A DNA stretch of 64,000 nucleotides from Alteromonas oceanisediminis (GCF_018474025.1 NZ_JAHCTA010000006.1:1-64000); one strand, 5' to 3'; positions 9,622-19,565 are shown, numbered from the stretch's first letter. Notes: generated from the sequence alone by a model not told the origin. Numbers and translations are program-made.

Positions 9622-11615
9622 TCGTGTGCCCCTCCATGGTTGCTATGATCCATAGCAGCATCGTGGTTTTCCGACTCAACGTTTACCATCTTAAAGCTAT
9701 CTTCGGCGACCTCAAACGTAAAAGTGATCTGATCGCCCACCTTAAATTGCTTGATGTCTATTACATCGTCAATGCTGAAGTCTAGTGTTGCGGCCGGTCT
9801 ATCCCACTTTGGTATTGCATCGCGTGAGATATTGACCACACGAGCCTCTAAATCGATGGTGTTAATCGTGCCTGTAACCGTTGCCGACTGGGTAGATTCA
9901 TCATTAGATGATTTCACATGGATGGTTGTGATCAGGTAATCGCTATCGCCAGACTTGGTGATTTCCACATGTAGTGTCATGCCCGCTTCAATCTGTGATA
10001 AATCGATATTTTCAGAAATAAAGAAATCCATTGTCATCGCTGGCCATTCCCATTCTTCGATTGCACCGTGATCAAGATTGAGCATATTGTGTGAAGCCAT
10101 AACCGAATTGACCGATGCCTCTATCCATACACTCTCTCCACTTGCCCCTTGTGTATCAGCTTCATCAATAACATGGACGGTCGTGACTACATACTGACCA
10201 TCGTTTTCCTTCCTGATTTCAATGTGTGTGAGCATCCCCTCTTTGAGATTTTTTAGGTCTACATGGTTAGCGACCGTGAAATCCATTGTCATCTCTGGCC
10301 AATCCCATTCATTGATAGCGCCATGATTGACGGTAATCATATTGTGTGATGGCATAACATCAGTGATAGTGGCTTGCGTAAAAACTGATGAAGGCATTTC
10401 ATCGGGCCCTTCCATCCGTTTAAAATCTGAACTAATACTGCTCTCTGAATCGAGTAAAAAGTGTGCCGACGTGACAATCTGGTCACCGTCAACAAGTCCT
10501 GTTGTAATTTCAGTGAAGTCATCTACTACTCGACCAACGTCCACGGCTATAGACTTGAATTGTCCATCGCCAAAGGCTAAAACGACACGATTTTGCGTAC
10601 CTGTTCTAATAACAGCTTCTGATGGTACGAGAACATTGGCTGTGTCAAAGTCTGAATGTATCGTCACCTGAGCGAACATATTTGGTTTAAGCGCGTAATC
10701 TTCATTTTTGAAACGTAATCGAACGCGCAGGGTACGTGTGCTTTGTTCAAGTGTTGGATAAACGTAATCAACCTCACCTTCCCATTCTTTTCCTGGCAAA
10801 AATTCTGACGTCATTGTGACAGGAAGGCCAACAGTGACTTGTGCAGATTGCCTTTCAAAGATTTCAGCATCAACCCACACCTCGTCCAATGCACCAATTG
10901 ACATAAGCGTAGTGCCTGGTTTGATAAAGAAACCTTCACGGATATTTAAGTTGTCAACAAACCCGGTTTGAGGTGCTGAAAACGTGATTGTTTGACGCAC
11001 TTTTTTAGTCGACATTAATGACTGGATCGCTTCACTTGGCATCTGTAACGCGTCTAATCGCGAACGTGCAGCAGCAATCAAATCGTCATTACCGCGACGC
11101 ATTGCTATTAAAAGTTCCTCCTGTGCATTTACCAACTCAGGAGAATAGAGTGAATACAATGGGTCGCCTTTTTTGACGTACTCACCGGTTGCTTTGACGT
11201 GCAGTCTATCGACCCACCCTTCGACACGAGGGTGTATGTGTATCAAGGTGTCTTCATTGTATTGGACATACCCCACTGTTCGAATAGGCACATGCAATAA
11301 ACGGCGTTGCACAGCTGCTGTTCTGACACCTAAATTATTCACGACATTTGGAGATATTTTGATCGTTCCAGGACCTTCGTCACCACCTGTGCTGTCTTCA
11401 AATACAGGAATCAGATCCATCCCCATAGGAGACTTACCAGGCTCATCACGGCGATAATTTGGGTCCATAGGGGCTACCCAATAAAGTGGCTGGTTTTCAT
11501 CACTTTGTGCTGATTCAACGTTCGTTGAACCAGAGGGGAGAAGGAACGTGTAGACCAACGCAGTCATTACACCGCCGATAACTCCCCCTAAAACAATTGC
11601 TTTAGTGTTGTTCAT
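9618..11615 (-). CDS. cusB: CusB-type adaptor with three C-terminal CusF-like domains
   Basis: A 665-residue periplasmic membrane-fusion protein, much longer than the usual 400-500. Order: membrane anchor (1-25); a heavy-metal-binding-like motif '[22 protein letters not shown]' (45-71), in which the Cys residues seen in many relatives are absent but Met remains; barrel-sandwich and hairpin region (about 90-390). Then come three tandem CusF-like modules at about 412-483, 496-567 and 577-648. Modules 1 and 2 keep the complete CusF Cu(I)/Ag(I) ligand set (H431, W439, M442, M444 and H516, W524, M527, M529). In module 3 every equivalent position is changed (R598, R606, A609, L611). The tail '[15 protein letters not shown]' is Met/His-rich. 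It docks CusA to CusC and would load metal onto the pump. Confidence 0.92.
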   Translation of the reverse strand: MNNTKAIVLGGVIGGVMTALVYTFLLPSGSTNVESAQSDENQPLYWVAPMDPNYRRDEPGKSPMGMDLIPVFEDSTGGDEGPGTIKISPNVVNNLGVRTAAVQRRLLHVPIRTVGYVQYNEDTLIHIHPRVEGWVDRLHVKATGEYVKKGDPLYSLYSPELVNAQEELLIAMRRGNDDLIAAARSRLDALQMPSEAIQSLMSTKKVRQTITFSAPQTGFVDNLNIREGFFIKPGTTLMSIGALDEVWVDAEIFERQSAQVTVGLPVTMTSEFLPGKEWEGEVDYVYPTLEQSTRTLRVRLRFKNEDYALKPNMFAQVTIHSDFDTANVLVPSEAVIRTGTQNRVVLAFGDGQFKSIAVDVGRVVDDFTEITTGLVDGDQIVTSAHFLLDSESSISSDFKRMEGPDEMPSSVFTQATITDVMPSHNMITVNHGAINEWDWPEMTMDFTVANHVDLKNLKEGMLTHIEIRKENDGQYVVTTVHVIDEADTQGASGESVWIEASVNSVMASHNMLNLDHGAIEEWEWPAMTMDFFISENIDLSQIEAGMTLHVEITKSGDSDYLITTIHVKSSNDESTQSATVTGTINTIDLEARVVNISRDAIPKWDRPAATLDFSIDDVIDIKQFKVGDQITFTFEVAEDSFKMVNVESENHDAAMDHSNHGGAHE

Positions 11616-12979
11616 TATTGCTCTCCGGATTGAGTCTTGGAAATACCAGCGGGGGTATTGAAGTAGTAATTAAGTCGAATGTTTGTTTTAAAGAGATCCA
11701 CATCTATATCAAGTGCATCAATACGTGCATTCAAATCTGCGATACGCGCTCGGACAACTTCTGCGAAATCGCCGTCATCATTGGTATAGGCATTCAAAGA
11801 CGCTTCCGCTTGTTCTCGCATTTGCTTTAACAACTCCTCTTTATATAAAAGTTGCCTGTCAGTCAGGCGCTGGCGTTCAGCATAAAGTGACTGGATTGCT
11901 GACATCATTTCTCGCAGCGCGAGAAGCTTGTCGGTTTTTATCGCTTCAGATTGACTAACGGCTGCGGCGACTTCTTGGTCTTGACGGTTTTGAGTAAATA
12001 TAGGCAAATCAAAACTGACGCCAACGGACAAGAAATCTGCTCGACTAGAGCCCCCGGGGGTGTCATCTCTAAATGCATAGCTGGCATTAACCCCCCATTG
12101 TGGTTTGTACTTTTCCCTAGCGAGTTCAACTCCAGTTTTACTTGCTTGTATCCGTTGATTGATGGATAAAATGTAAGGGTGCTCCGCAAGCAGAGTTGCG
12201 AGTTCTTGCTGATTTCTATTTTTCACTAGTGTTAACGTGTTTTCAGATACGTCGGTAATGGCCGGTAATGCATTGGGCAACTGAAAAACAGTAAACGCGT
12301 TAAAACCAAGTTGGCGCATAGACTGTTCGCTTTTTAGGAGCCATTCCAGAAGTTTTCCGGTTGCTCTTTCTTCCAATGCTTGTAACTTAGTTAACCGATC
12401 TTCTAACCGAGTCAATTCAAGCTTTGCTCTAATGATGTCTTGTTGTCTTACACGCCCGACAGCAGAGGCATAATTGGCTTTGGCAATATCGCTAAGTTGC
12501 TCAAACAACGCTCTATCTTGATGGATTAATGTTATGCTCTGTTGCGCGCGATAAATTTCCAACCAAATGTCAGATACCTGAACACGGGTGCGAGCGACGC
12601 GATCTATACGCATCAGTGGGTGCTCAGCAGCCTGCTCCCGTAATTGACGAGACCGAATATCTAATGAATCGCCTCTTGGGAACATCTGCGAAACTCCGGC
12701 CTTAAGCTGCGTCATGGGTTCCTGATCAAATGCAAACCCATCCGTTGGTAAGTTTGCCAGTCCAATATTGACCACCGGATCCGGCAAACTCGAAGCAGCT
12801 ATGCTACTTGATACAATCGCTTGTTCACGATACTCACTGCCCACGAGCCAAGGGTCGTTATCAATTGCGATTTCAACAGCCTGCTCCAATTTGAGGACTC
12901 GTTCAGTTTGGCTTTGAGCTAAACCCGCGTTCAAAAGAGTCATCAGCGCAATTACATAGTATGAAGACCGAGTCATCAA
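11615..12979 (-). CDS. cusC: CusC-type TolC family outer-membrane channel
   Basis: A 454-residue outer-membrane efflux protein. It begins with a signal peptide (MMTRSSYYVIALMTLLNAGLAQS) without a lipobox Cys, followed by two repeats of the long-helix/strand OEP pattern: 'LKLEQAVEIAIDNDPWL', 'DPVVNIGLANLP', 'RIQASKTGVELAREKYKPQWGV' and 'VGVSFDLPIF'. It forms the trimeric exit duct of the Cus pump. Its stop codon and the cusB start share a base at 11615, and its own start overlaps the DUF411 gene by 4 bases, so translation of the three is probably coupled. Confidence 0.9.
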   Translation of the reverse strand: MMTRSSYYVIALMTLLNAGLAQSQTERVLKLEQAVEIAIDNDPWLVGSEYREQAIVSSSIAASSLPDPVVNIGLANLPTDGFAFDQEPMTQLKAGVSQMFPRGDSLDIRSRQLREQAAEHPLMRIDRVARTRVQVSDIWLEIYRAQQSITLIHQDRALFEQLSDIAKANYASAVGRVRQQDIIRAKLELTRLEDRLTKLQALEERATGKLLEWLLKSEQSMRQLGFNAFTVFQLPNALPAITDVSENTLTLVKNRNQQELATLLAEHPYILSINQRIQASKTGVELAREKYKPQWGVNASYAFRDDTPGGSSRADFLSVGVSFDLPIFTQNRQDQEVAAAVSQSEAIKTDKLLALREMMSAIQSLYAERQRLTDRQLLYKEELLKQMREQAEASLNAYTNDDGDFAEVVRARIADLNARIDALDIDVDLFKTNIRLNYYFNTPAGISKTQSGEQ

Positions 12980-13491
12980 AACTGCTCCTCATAAGTCTTA
13001 ACTTCAACGTAGGTCGTTGCACTACCATCTTCATTTAATTGCAACACAATGTACGGACGAAATTGGTCGCCGACTTCCATCCCGGGTGACCCAATTGGCA
13101 TCGCAGGAACACTCAGCCCTATCGCCCCTTCAGGTGTACTTTCAAGAAATTGCTGAATGAATTTTGCTGGTACATGTCCTTCAAAAACCAAGCCGTCTGC
13201 AGACAATGCCGTATGACACGAACGATAATTGGGTGCTACGCCATATTTATCCTTAATACGAGACATCATGGTGACGTTCGTAACATCCGTTTCAAAACCA
13301 TGCTCTTTAACGTGTTTCACCCATTTTTGGCAACACTTGCAAGATCGGCTTTTATAAATTTCCAACGAAATTTTTGGGGCATCAGACACTACATCTGAAT
13401 CATTGTTCACTTGTGTAGCGTCGGAACAGGCTGATAAAAACAGCACAAAAATAGGCGCTATCCACAACGTGCGTCGTGTAATAATTTTCAT
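12976..13491 (-). CDS. DUF411 metal-binding lipoprotein
   Basis: A 171-residue exported protein with a lipobox (FVLFLSAC, Cys 22 as lipidated residue). The DUF411 domain starts with 'LEIYKSRSCKCCQKWVKHV', a CxCC metal site in a thioredoxin-like context, and continues with 'HTALSADGLVFEGHVPA' and 'LSVPAMPIGSPGMEVG', all standard for the family. DUF411 proteins accompany copper and silver resistance genes and are thought to bind copper in the periplasm. The gene overlaps cusC by 4 bases and follows the Cys-rich small gene after a 94-base gap; I see no clear separate promoter in that gap. Confidence 0.87.
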   Translation of the reverse strand: MKIITRRTLWIAPIFVLFLSACSDATQVNNDSDVVSDAPKISLEIYKSRSCKCCQKWVKHVKEHGFETDVTNVTMMSRIKDKYGVAPNYRSCHTALSADGLVFEGHVPAKFIQQFLESTPEGAIGLSVPAMPIGSPGMEVGDQFRPYIVLQLNEDGSATTYVEVKTYEEQF

Positions 13492-13585
13492 AATGAATCT
13501 CTCATTTTATTTTTTACAAATTGCTTGTGACTCATGTCGTCGGCCAAGCGATATCATGTCCTAATCGTAAACGGACTTATCCTGC

Positions 13586-13927
13586 TTAGATGAGAGAGTA
13601 TTTAGGAGGGCGCTGCAATGCAGCTATGAAGACTTGGTGTAGATTGGAGTTGTGTGACTGAATGCTCAGCGACACGTCTTCTTGGGGCGAGTTGGCATGC
13701 CGAGAGGGCAATCCGATGTGAAACATGGCCATAGGGCAGCAACAGTCTTGATCGCAGCAACTGTTGGTATCATCACTTTGAGCATGATCCATCATAGCGT
13801 GCAAACTGTGGTCCATCTCAGCAGTCATCTTGTCATTACATGGCATCTGTGCAAGAGCATATGATCCCCCCACTTGCACGCCGAGCAGTGTGATAATAAT
13901 AAACATGTTGACGAAGGCGCTTTTCAC
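13586..13927 (-). CDS. small Cys/His/Met-rich secreted protein (CopL-like)
   Basis: A 113-residue protein with an N-terminal hydrophobic segment (FVNMFIIITLLGVQVGG) and then a dense cluster of potential metal ligands: 'MPCNDKMTAEMDHSLHAMMD' and 'SCCDQDCCCPMAMFH', giving six Cys within 12 residues. It is the first gene downstream of the divergent cus promoter region, the position held in other bacteria by copL-type genes, whose products bind copper and affect expression of the following genes. Family membership is my inference from composition and position; there is no long conserved domain to confirm it. Confidence 0.6.
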   Translation of the reverse strand: MKSAFVNMFIIITLLGVQVGGSYALAQMPCNDKMTAEMDHSLHAMMDHAQSDDTNSCCDQDCCCPMAMFHIGLPSRHANSPQEDVSLSIQSHNSNLHQVFIAALQRPPKYSLI

Positions 13928-14259
13928 GTTTCTGTCGTTCCTTGCCGTTTATAAACTGTGGTGGATAATCATTCAATATTGGTGACGATAGTAGCATCCA
14001 ACCCTGTCAATTAGATTACCCTCACATTACAATTACGTAATAAACAACCGAAAAGGAAAACTTGTTAATAAAAAGTCATGGATCCGTTGCATAATCAGCG
14101 TCCAAGGGACTAACATCCTCTTCGTACACAGCATAATACTTAATGAACAATAACGAACCTTCAACGCAATGAATTCAAGTTTTATTTCGCTTTGAAGAGC
14201 CTGTTGAACTCAAAAGGAGTCAACCGGGTTAGTATAAATAAACGCAGACAGGACTTTAC
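13928..14259. promoter_or_regulatory. divergent cus promoter region
   Basis: This 332-base stretch separates the leftward copper operon from cusR and has no gene. It contains the ATTAC repeat described in the next entry. For the leftward operon a candidate -10 (TACTAT on the minus strand, 13988-13993) lies 21 bases downstream of the repeat, the spacing expected when an OmpR-type activator replaces the -35 contact. A TTGACA on the minus strand at 14005-14010 is too close to that -10 (11 bases) to be its normal -35. I could not assign a convincing -35/-10 pair for cusR. Confidence 0.55.
14015..14041. promoter_or_regulatory. candidate CusR box (ATTAC repeats spaced 11 bp)
   Basis: ATTAC occurs at 14015-14019 and again at 14026-14030, then its complement GTAAT at 14037-14041, each step 11 bases. 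OmpR-family regulators such as CusR bind paired sites about one helix turn apart. The same ATTAC-N6-ATTAC pair reappears upstream of the TonB receptor gene (19131-19146), which supports a shared operator. The sequence differs from the E. coli CusR box, so the assignment rests on recurrence and position. Confidence 0.5.
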
Positions 14260-14937
14260 ATGAAAATCTTAGTCGTCGAAGACGAAGTAAAAACCGGGGA
14301 CTATATAAAACAAGGCCTGATCGAGTCTGGCTTTGTGGTTGAATTAGTTCGCACAGGCCTCGATGGTCATCACAAAGCAATGATCGGCGAATATGAATTA
14401 ATTATCTTGGACGTCATGCTCCCTGATATCGATGGTTGGAAAATATTGTCATCGTTACGCGAAGCTAATAATCATACCCCTGTTCTTTTTCTCACGGCCC
14501 GCGACCACGTCAACGACCGGGTCAAAGGCCTAGAGCTCGGTGCAGATGATTATTTAGTGAAGCCATTTGCGTTTGCAGAGCTACTGGCAAGGGTGCGTAC
14601 TCTGATACGTCGCGGCACGTCAGTTCCTAACAACACGATACATATAGCCGATTTAGAGCTTGATATCCACTCACGTATTGCCACTCGCAACGGGCGAACT
14701 ATCAACCTAACGACGAAGGAGTTTACCTTACTAGAGTTAATGGTAAGGCGGCAAGGTGAAGTGTTACCGCGTTCACTGATTGCCTCTCAAGTGTGGGATA
14801 TGAATTTTGATAGCGACACCAATGTAATCGATGTCGCTATCCGTCGTCTTAGAGCAAAAATCGATGATGACTTCTCACCAAAGCTCATTCAAACTGTCCG
14901 TGGAATGGGTTATAAAATGTGTATTCATGAGAATTAA
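14260..14937 (+). CDS. cusR: CusR-type heavy-metal response regulator
   Basis: A 225-residue OmpR/PhoB-type regulator. The receiver domain (1-115) shows the acidic pocket (E8, D9), phosphoacceptor D51 in '[10 protein letters not shown]', and K101 in 'DYLVKPF'. The winged-helix DNA-binding domain (about 127-222) includes '[20 protein letters not shown]' and ends '[10 protein letters not shown]'. This matches CusR/CopR regulators, which activate copper efflux genes when their histidine kinase senses periplasmic Cu(I)/Ag(I). It is divergent from the copper operon and overlaps the kinase gene by 11 bases. Confidence 0.9.
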   Translation: MKILVVEDEVKTGDYIKQGLIESGFVVELVRTGLDGHHKAMIGEYELIILDVMLPDIDGWKILSSLREANNHTPVLFLTARDHVNDRVKGLELGADDYLVKPFAFAELLARVRTLIRRGTSVPNNTIHIADLELDIHSRIATRNGRTINLTTKEFTLLELMVRRQGEVLPRSLIASQVWDMNFDSDTNVIDVAIRRLRAKIDDDFSPKLIQTVRGMGYKMCIHEN

Positions 14938-16333
14938 GAATATTGCGAAACGGCCAAGCTCTCTCGCCTTTCGCGTTACAGTGCTCGTTGGGATCACAAT
15001 CTTTGTGTGCCTGACGTTTATCAGTCTGATGGTGCAACAATCCATCGCCCAACATTTTGCAGAGCAAGATGCAGATGAACTCAATGAAGTATTTCTAGCC
15101 GTTAAACGGAAACTCCATGAGGCATACCATGAAGGTGTTTCACCCTCTAGTATATTATTCCAAGCGGTCTCGGGACATCATGGTGTCTACTATTTGGTCA
15201 AAAATAAAGCCGAAGAGATTGTCTTTAGCAGTGAGAGTGCAGCGTTGGAAAAATATCCTGGAGATACTTATGAAATTGAACATATTTCACCATCGCATTT
15301 AAGCCTCTTTTTCGACGGTGAACACATGCTACGGGCGACTGGGATAATAGTGCCTATTGACGCCGCTCAAACGCAATATCAAGTCATTGTTGCATCGAAC
15401 ATGGAATTTCATATGAACTATATGGAGGCATTTGAGAAAACACTATGGGGGATCATTGTGCTGTCCGGTGCTATTACTATCTTGGTCGCTCGATTTGCTG
15501 TTTATCGTGGGCACTCTCCACTCAGGCGTCTAAGTCGGAATATTGGTTCAATTACAGCGGATAAATTGGATATACGATTGGATCCTAATGAAGTGCCAGT
15601 GGAACTTGCCAATCTCGTTGGGTCCTTTAACGCGATGATTGAAAGGCTTGAAAGTGGGTTCGAGCAGTTGTCGCATTTTTCTGCTGACATAGCGCACGAG
15701 CTTAGAACTCCAATCACTAATCTTACGACGCAGACGCAAGTGATACTAAATAAACCTCGTTCAACGGATGAATACATCGAAATTTTGTATTCAAATCTTG
15801 AAGAGTACGAGCGTATGACCAAAATGGTGAGTGATATGTTGTTACTGGCACAAACTGAACATGGTCTAATTAAGCCGAAAGCTGAACTGATTGACTGTGG
15901 TAAAGAGATAGGCGAGCTAGTGGAATATTTCGAGCTATTAGCGCACGAAAAACACATAAGTATAAAACGCCTGGGCAACAACATAAAACTAATGTGCGAT
16001 AAGTCGATGTTTCGACAAGCATTAAGTAACTTGTTATCCAATGCCATTCGGTATGCTCCAGAAAATGCAAGTGTGACTGTGTCAATGCAATCGCGGGATG
16101 GAGAAGCACATATTTCGATTTCAAATCCAAGCATTAGGATCCCAGAGGCTCAACTTTCACGCTTGTTCGATCGCTTCTATCGCACAGACCCGTCCCGCAA
16201 ACGTGATGGCCAAGGGGCTGGGTTAGGGTTGACCATTGCTCGCTCTGTCCTTGAAGTAAATGGTGCATTCATTCGCGTTGAATCAAACGATCAGAAAACA
16301 ACGTTCACGGTCGTATTTACTTTGAATAGCTGA
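14927..16333 (+). CDS. cusS: CusS-type heavy-metal sensor histidine kinase
   Basis: I use the ATG at 14927 (468 residues, [17 protein letters not shown]...), because the earlier open codons only mirror the end of cusR. The N-terminal helix (about 15-37), periplasmic sensor (about 40-170) and second helix (about 173-192) are followed by HAMP and a HisKA box '[18 protein letters not shown]' with H257 as the phosphorylated residue. The ATPase domain has an N box ('[13 protein letters not shown]') and '[14 protein letters not shown]'. It should sense periplasmic copper or silver and phosphorylate CusR. It converges on the TonB receptor gene with 43 bases between stops. Confidence 0.9.
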   Translation: MRIKNIAKRPSSLAFRVTVLVGITIFVCLTFISLMVQQSIAQHFAEQDADELNEVFLAVKRKLHEAYHEGVSPSSILFQAVSGHHGVYYLVKNKAEEIVFSSESAALEKYPGDTYEIEHISPSHLSLFFDGEHMLRATGIIVPIDAAQTQYQVIVASNMEFHMNYMEAFEKTLWGIIVLSGAITILVARFAVYRGHSPLRRLSRNIGSITADKLDIRLDPNEVPVELANLVGSFNAMIERLESGFEQLSHFSADIAHELRTPITNLTTQTQVILNKPRSTDEYIEILYSNLEEYERMTKMVSDMLLLAQTEHGLIKPKAELIDCGKEIGELVEYFELLAHEKHISIKRLGNNIKLMCDKSMFRQALSNLLSNAIRYAPENASVTVSMQSRDGEAHISISNPSIRIPEAQLSRLFDRFYRTDPSRKRDGQGAGLGLTIARSVLEVNGAFIRVESNDQKTTFTVVFTLNS

Positions 16334-16370
16334 CGCCTCAAATGCACGACAGCATGCGTTTAAGGCGTCA
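16331..16370. terminator. hairpin between convergent cusS and TonB receptor genes
   Basis: Perfect 8-base arms (TGACGCCT at 16331-16338, AGGCGTCA at 16363-16370), with further partial pairing inside (AAATGCA against TGCGTTT). The left arm includes the cusS stop codon. There is no strong T-run on either strand, so it may end transcription weakly or protect both 3' ends. Confidence 0.55.
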
Positions 16371-16376
16371 ATCAAA

Positions 16377-18965
16377 TTAGAAAGTATAAACCCCTTTTAA
16401 GTAATAAAATCCACCATTAATACCAATTGGAGATGTCGTCGGGTACTTTGAACCAGCGACTTCGGTATCATACAGGCGATTCTCATCAGGGAAATTGTCC
16501 AACGCATTACGAGCGCCTAGTGTGACTATCAACGCATCATTGACATGATAACCAATTTCGAAGTCGACAGTGTATTCCGCCCCCACTTCTTCAATAGGCA
16601 AGCCTGCATCAATGTGGTCTTCAAAAATTTCACTATAATAGTTGAGCCGGGTTAATACGCGCCAGTCCCCATTGGTATGGTTTCCTGTCAGACTGAAGCG
16701 GTATTCAGGTAAATTGTCTTCAATCATTCGTATACGAGTGGATGAAATATTTTGTACTTGCTCACCATTCACTCTGAATGTTTTAACATCATCAACCTCA
16801 GTATCAGTCCAATTGCCAGCAAAGGAAAATACCGTATCACCCCCCAACATCTCCATAGAATAGTTAGCAACTATATCGACGCCCTGAGTAGATGTTGCAA
16901 AGTCATTGGTAAAGAAACTTACCTCACTGAAACTCGATGCGTCGGTCACCCCCTGCGCTAGAAGAGTATCGATGTCAGTCTGCGTTAAAGTGATCCCTGA
17001 CGTTGTGCTGATCCGATCTTCAACTTCTATGTTAAAATAGTCGATAGTCATAAACACACCATTATCAAACTCTCCAACCCACCCAACACTATAACTTGTC
17101 GCTTCTTCAGGCTGAAGCGGAGTAGCACCTTTCTGGATTGCAATTGGATCAGAAGGTGGTAACGTTGCCCGATCGACCAATCCCGTCGCGCTAAACGCCG
17201 TTGTAACATTTCTTACATTGGATTGCCCAATAGTCGGGGCTTTGAACCCCGTCGATATTGCTCCTCGCAAAGCGACGGTGTCGCTGAGTTGATATCGAGC
17301 AGAGAGTTTTCCTTTGGTGGTATTACCAAAGTCAGTAAAATCCTCATAACGAATGGCCGCACTCACCATAAAGTCATCGCTAAAGAAATATTCAGAGTCA
17401 ATGTACACCGCAGCACTATTACGACTATTTTTTCCTTGGAATCTAGCTGCTAAACCGGGGAAACCATTTGAACCAATGCCAAATCCTTGGGCTGCTAACG
17501 GACCCACTTCATATGACTTTGGATCACCAGCAATCGCCTCAAATGACTCGTAGCGATATTCAATGCCGCCAGCTAAGAACAGCGGCTCATTCCCACCAAT
17601 GTCAATGAACTTATTAATATCTATATTCAAACTCGCTTCTGTTTGAATATAACGCCCTGGATTAAAAGAAGTAGGAGTATCAGGTCCTAATGACGGATTA
17701 ATGGTGTTGCTAATTGCATAATCGATTTCATTCGAACCATAAGATCCGCTTACATCGTAATTAAGCTCATTGTCTAACTCTCCACGCGTACCCACAACCA
17801 GTGATGCATCGGTAACGATCCCACCAAATTTTGGAGTGAACCCGCCGGGGAAGAGTTCGTTGAAGGCAAAACAATCTGGGTTGTTAGCGACTTGGTTAAT
17901 GTAAACGGGGTTCTCTAGAACGTTTGATCCGACGGCAATATCGGTCGGACAGTTTCCAGATAGATCCGGAGTTAAATCGGCTACAAGCAATAGTTGTTCG
18001 CCACTTTCATTTGTTCCGCCATCATTAACTCCGCCGCGATTGTGTGGATTACGGAAATAAAATCCCCCTTCAACCTCTCGCCTTGCATAATTACCAAATA
18101 AGTACGCTTCACTATTTTCGTCGAGTTCCAATCCCGCGTTTGCAAAAAACTTTAAGTCGCCTTTTATTTCGGGGCTCCCCCAAACTTGCGCGGGATCCTC
18201 AACGAAGTTGTTGCCACCATCAATCAATGCCGCCGCATCATCACGTTGTACGCTTCGAGACGTCGGATCGGAGGTTCTGTATTCAAGTGAGAGGTTTACG
18301 AAACCTTGATCAGTCAAAGGCAAACCAACATTTCCAGCGACCATAGTCGTTGCGCCATCACCCTCATAATATTGCCCCGTATTGAATTCTACTGTGCCCC
18401 CTTCAGAATCATCTTTCAGTGCAAAGTTTATAACACCAGCAATAGCGTCAGAACCATATTGAGCAGCCGCTCCGTCTCTTAACACCTCTACCTGTTTTAG
18501 CGCGACAGACGGTATGACTGATATATCAGGACCCTGAGCACCATCAGATATTTGTCCTCCAAGAAAGGTGATAACAGCTGAGCGGTGACGCCGTTTTCCG
18601 TTAACGAGAATCAATGTATGATCTGGCGCTAGTCCTCTTAGATTGGCTGGGCGCACCAAGGTCGATGCATCATTTATTGGTTGATCATTAACATTAAAAG
18701 ATGGTACAGCGGCTTGCATCATTGTAGTAATGTCTGTGGATCCCGTACTTTTAAATTCTTCCGCGCTAATGATATCGACCGGTACGGCAGAGTCGCCTAC
18801 CGAGCGTGGTGCTGAGCGAGTACCAACAACCGCTATTTTCTCTACATCGGATTCATTAGCATTTGTCTGCTCTTGTGCAAACAGCGTTGGCGAGATTGAA
18901 AGCGCGACTGATAAAGACAAAATAGTCTTTGTAAATCCCGCCTTTTTTAAAATGGAACTGTTCAT
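16377..18965 (-). CDS. TonB-dependent outer-membrane receptor
   Basis: An 862-residue receptor, uninterrupted and of normal length. Signal peptide 1-30 ('LSLSVALSISPTLFAQ'); plug domain with 'EKIAVVGTRSAPRSV', 'GLAPDHTLILVNGKRRHRS', 'VEVLRDGAAAQYGSDAIAG'; then a 22-strand-type barrel rich in alternating aromatic residues, ending in the expected 'YYLKGVYTF' with a terminal Phe. It imports an unknown ligand using TonB energy. Position next to cusRS and a shared candidate CusR box 166 bases upstream of its start suggest copper-responsive control. A copper or copper-chelate ligand is a guess; carbohydrate, peptide or siderophore uptake are equally possible from sequence alone. Confidence 0.88.
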   Translation of the reverse strand: MNSSILKKAGFTKTILSLSVALSISPTLFAQEQTNANESDVEKIAVVGTRSAPRSVGDSAVPVDIISAEEFKSTGSTDITTMMQAAVPSFNVNDQPINDASTLVRPANLRGLAPDHTLILVNGKRRHRSAVITFLGGQISDGAQGPDISVIPSVALKQVEVLRDGAAAQYGSDAIAGVINFALKDDSEGGTVEFNTGQYYEGDGATTMVAGNVGLPLTDQGFVNLSLEYRTSDPTSRSVQRDDAAALIDGGNNFVEDPAQVWGSPEIKGDLKFFANAGLELDENSEAYLFGNYARREVEGGFYFRNPHNRGGVNDGGTNESGEQLLLVADLTPDLSGNCPTDIAVGSNVLENPVYINQVANNPDCFAFNELFPGGFTPKFGGIVTDASLVVGTRGELDNELNYDVSGSYGSNEIDYAISNTINPSLGPDTPTSFNPGRYIQTEASLNIDINKFIDIGGNEPLFLAGGIEYRYESFEAIAGDPKSYEVGPLAAQGFGIGSNGFPGLAARFQGKNSRNSAAVYIDSEYFFSDDFMVSAAIRYEDFTDFGNTTKGKLSARYQLSDTVALRGAISTGFKAPTIGQSNVRNVTTAFSATGLVDRATLPPSDPIAIQKGATPLQPEEATSYSVGWVGEFDNGVFMTIDYFNIEVEDRISTTSGITLTQTDIDTLLAQGVTDASSFSEVSFFTNDFATSTQGVDIVANYSMEMLGGDTVFSFAGNWTDTEVDDVKTFRVNGEQVQNISSTRIRMIEDNLPEYRFSLTGNHTNGDWRVLTRLNYYSEIFEDHIDAGLPIEEVGAEYTVDFEIGYHVNDALIVTLGARNALDNFPDENRLYDTEVAGSKYPTTSPIGINGGFYYLKGVYTF

Positions 18966-19130
18966 GTGTATTCCTAGTTTATTTCTTAAATATTGTTGTC
19001 AAATTTACCTGTAACGATCTGATGTCGAAAATTGTAAATCCAGTGTCGCTAAGGGGTAAGTTACTGCTTGAAATATAAGCAGACTCAACGTAATACTGAC
19101 AAAATCATTCATTGCGTACATGGCGCTTGG

Positions 19131-19146
19131 ATTACATGATGATTAC
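19131..19146. promoter_or_regulatory. second candidate CusR box (ATTAC-N6-ATTAC)
   Basis: ATTAC at 19131-19135 and 19142-19146, an 11-base step identical to the pair in the divergent cus region. On the minus strand it points toward the TonB receptor gene, and 21 bases further a weak -10 candidate (AATGAT, 19104-19109) sits at the same distance as the -10 of the cus operon. Statistical significance was not computed. Confidence 0.45.
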
Positions 19147-19253
19147 ATTTCTGAAAGGTTGTGCTTGAAGGTAACAATGTCGTAATCGCCAGTTGCCGAG
19201 GCAAACTTTCGGTCACTCTTTTACCTGTCTAGTAATGTTCTGTTTTTGACTAT

Positions 19254-19565
19254 TTGAGGCATGTTAAGGGTGAGTATGGTGAATTCTCAACCTCAACTCA
19301 CCGTTCAAACACTCTATTGTCAATCAGAAACATCAGCAAGAAAGGGTTTGCTGCGCACCTCTTAGGGCGAATACTCGCATTATCAGAAGTCAATGAGCGG
19401 AGTAAGTTAGCGTTTGAAGACTTACAAATTCAAAAGGAGCAAGAGATCCTTGCCTTGGTTGAAAGAGTAGACAATGTCTCTAAGAAGTCGCGTCAAAATG
19501 GGGGGCTCGCTAAAATATTTACCGCTATCTACAATGAGTCAAGCAAGGCGGGCCTGCTGCCTTAA
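19254..19565 (+). CDS. hypothetical protein, doubtful
   Basis: A 103-residue frame with no family I recognise. The second half reads like a helical protein (for example 'LAFEDLQIQKEQEILALVER' and 'NGGLAKIFTAIYNESSK'), while the first 30 residues look random. A second frame from the ATG at 19261 gives another short peptide, so a frame break inside an older gene is possible. No good ribosome-binding site is seen at 19254. It lies between the TonB receptor and the mer cluster, both on the other strand. Confidence 0.3.
   Translation: MRHVKGEYGEFSTSTHRSNTLLSIRNISKKGFAAHLLGRILALSEVNERSKLAFEDLQIQKEQEILALVERVDNVSKKSRQNGGLAKIFTAIYNESSKAGLLP

Noticed and set aside
19261-19362. Alternative short frame overlapping the doubtful 103-residue gene
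   Set aside because: Only 33 codons, no homology recognised; noted only as a hint of a frame break.
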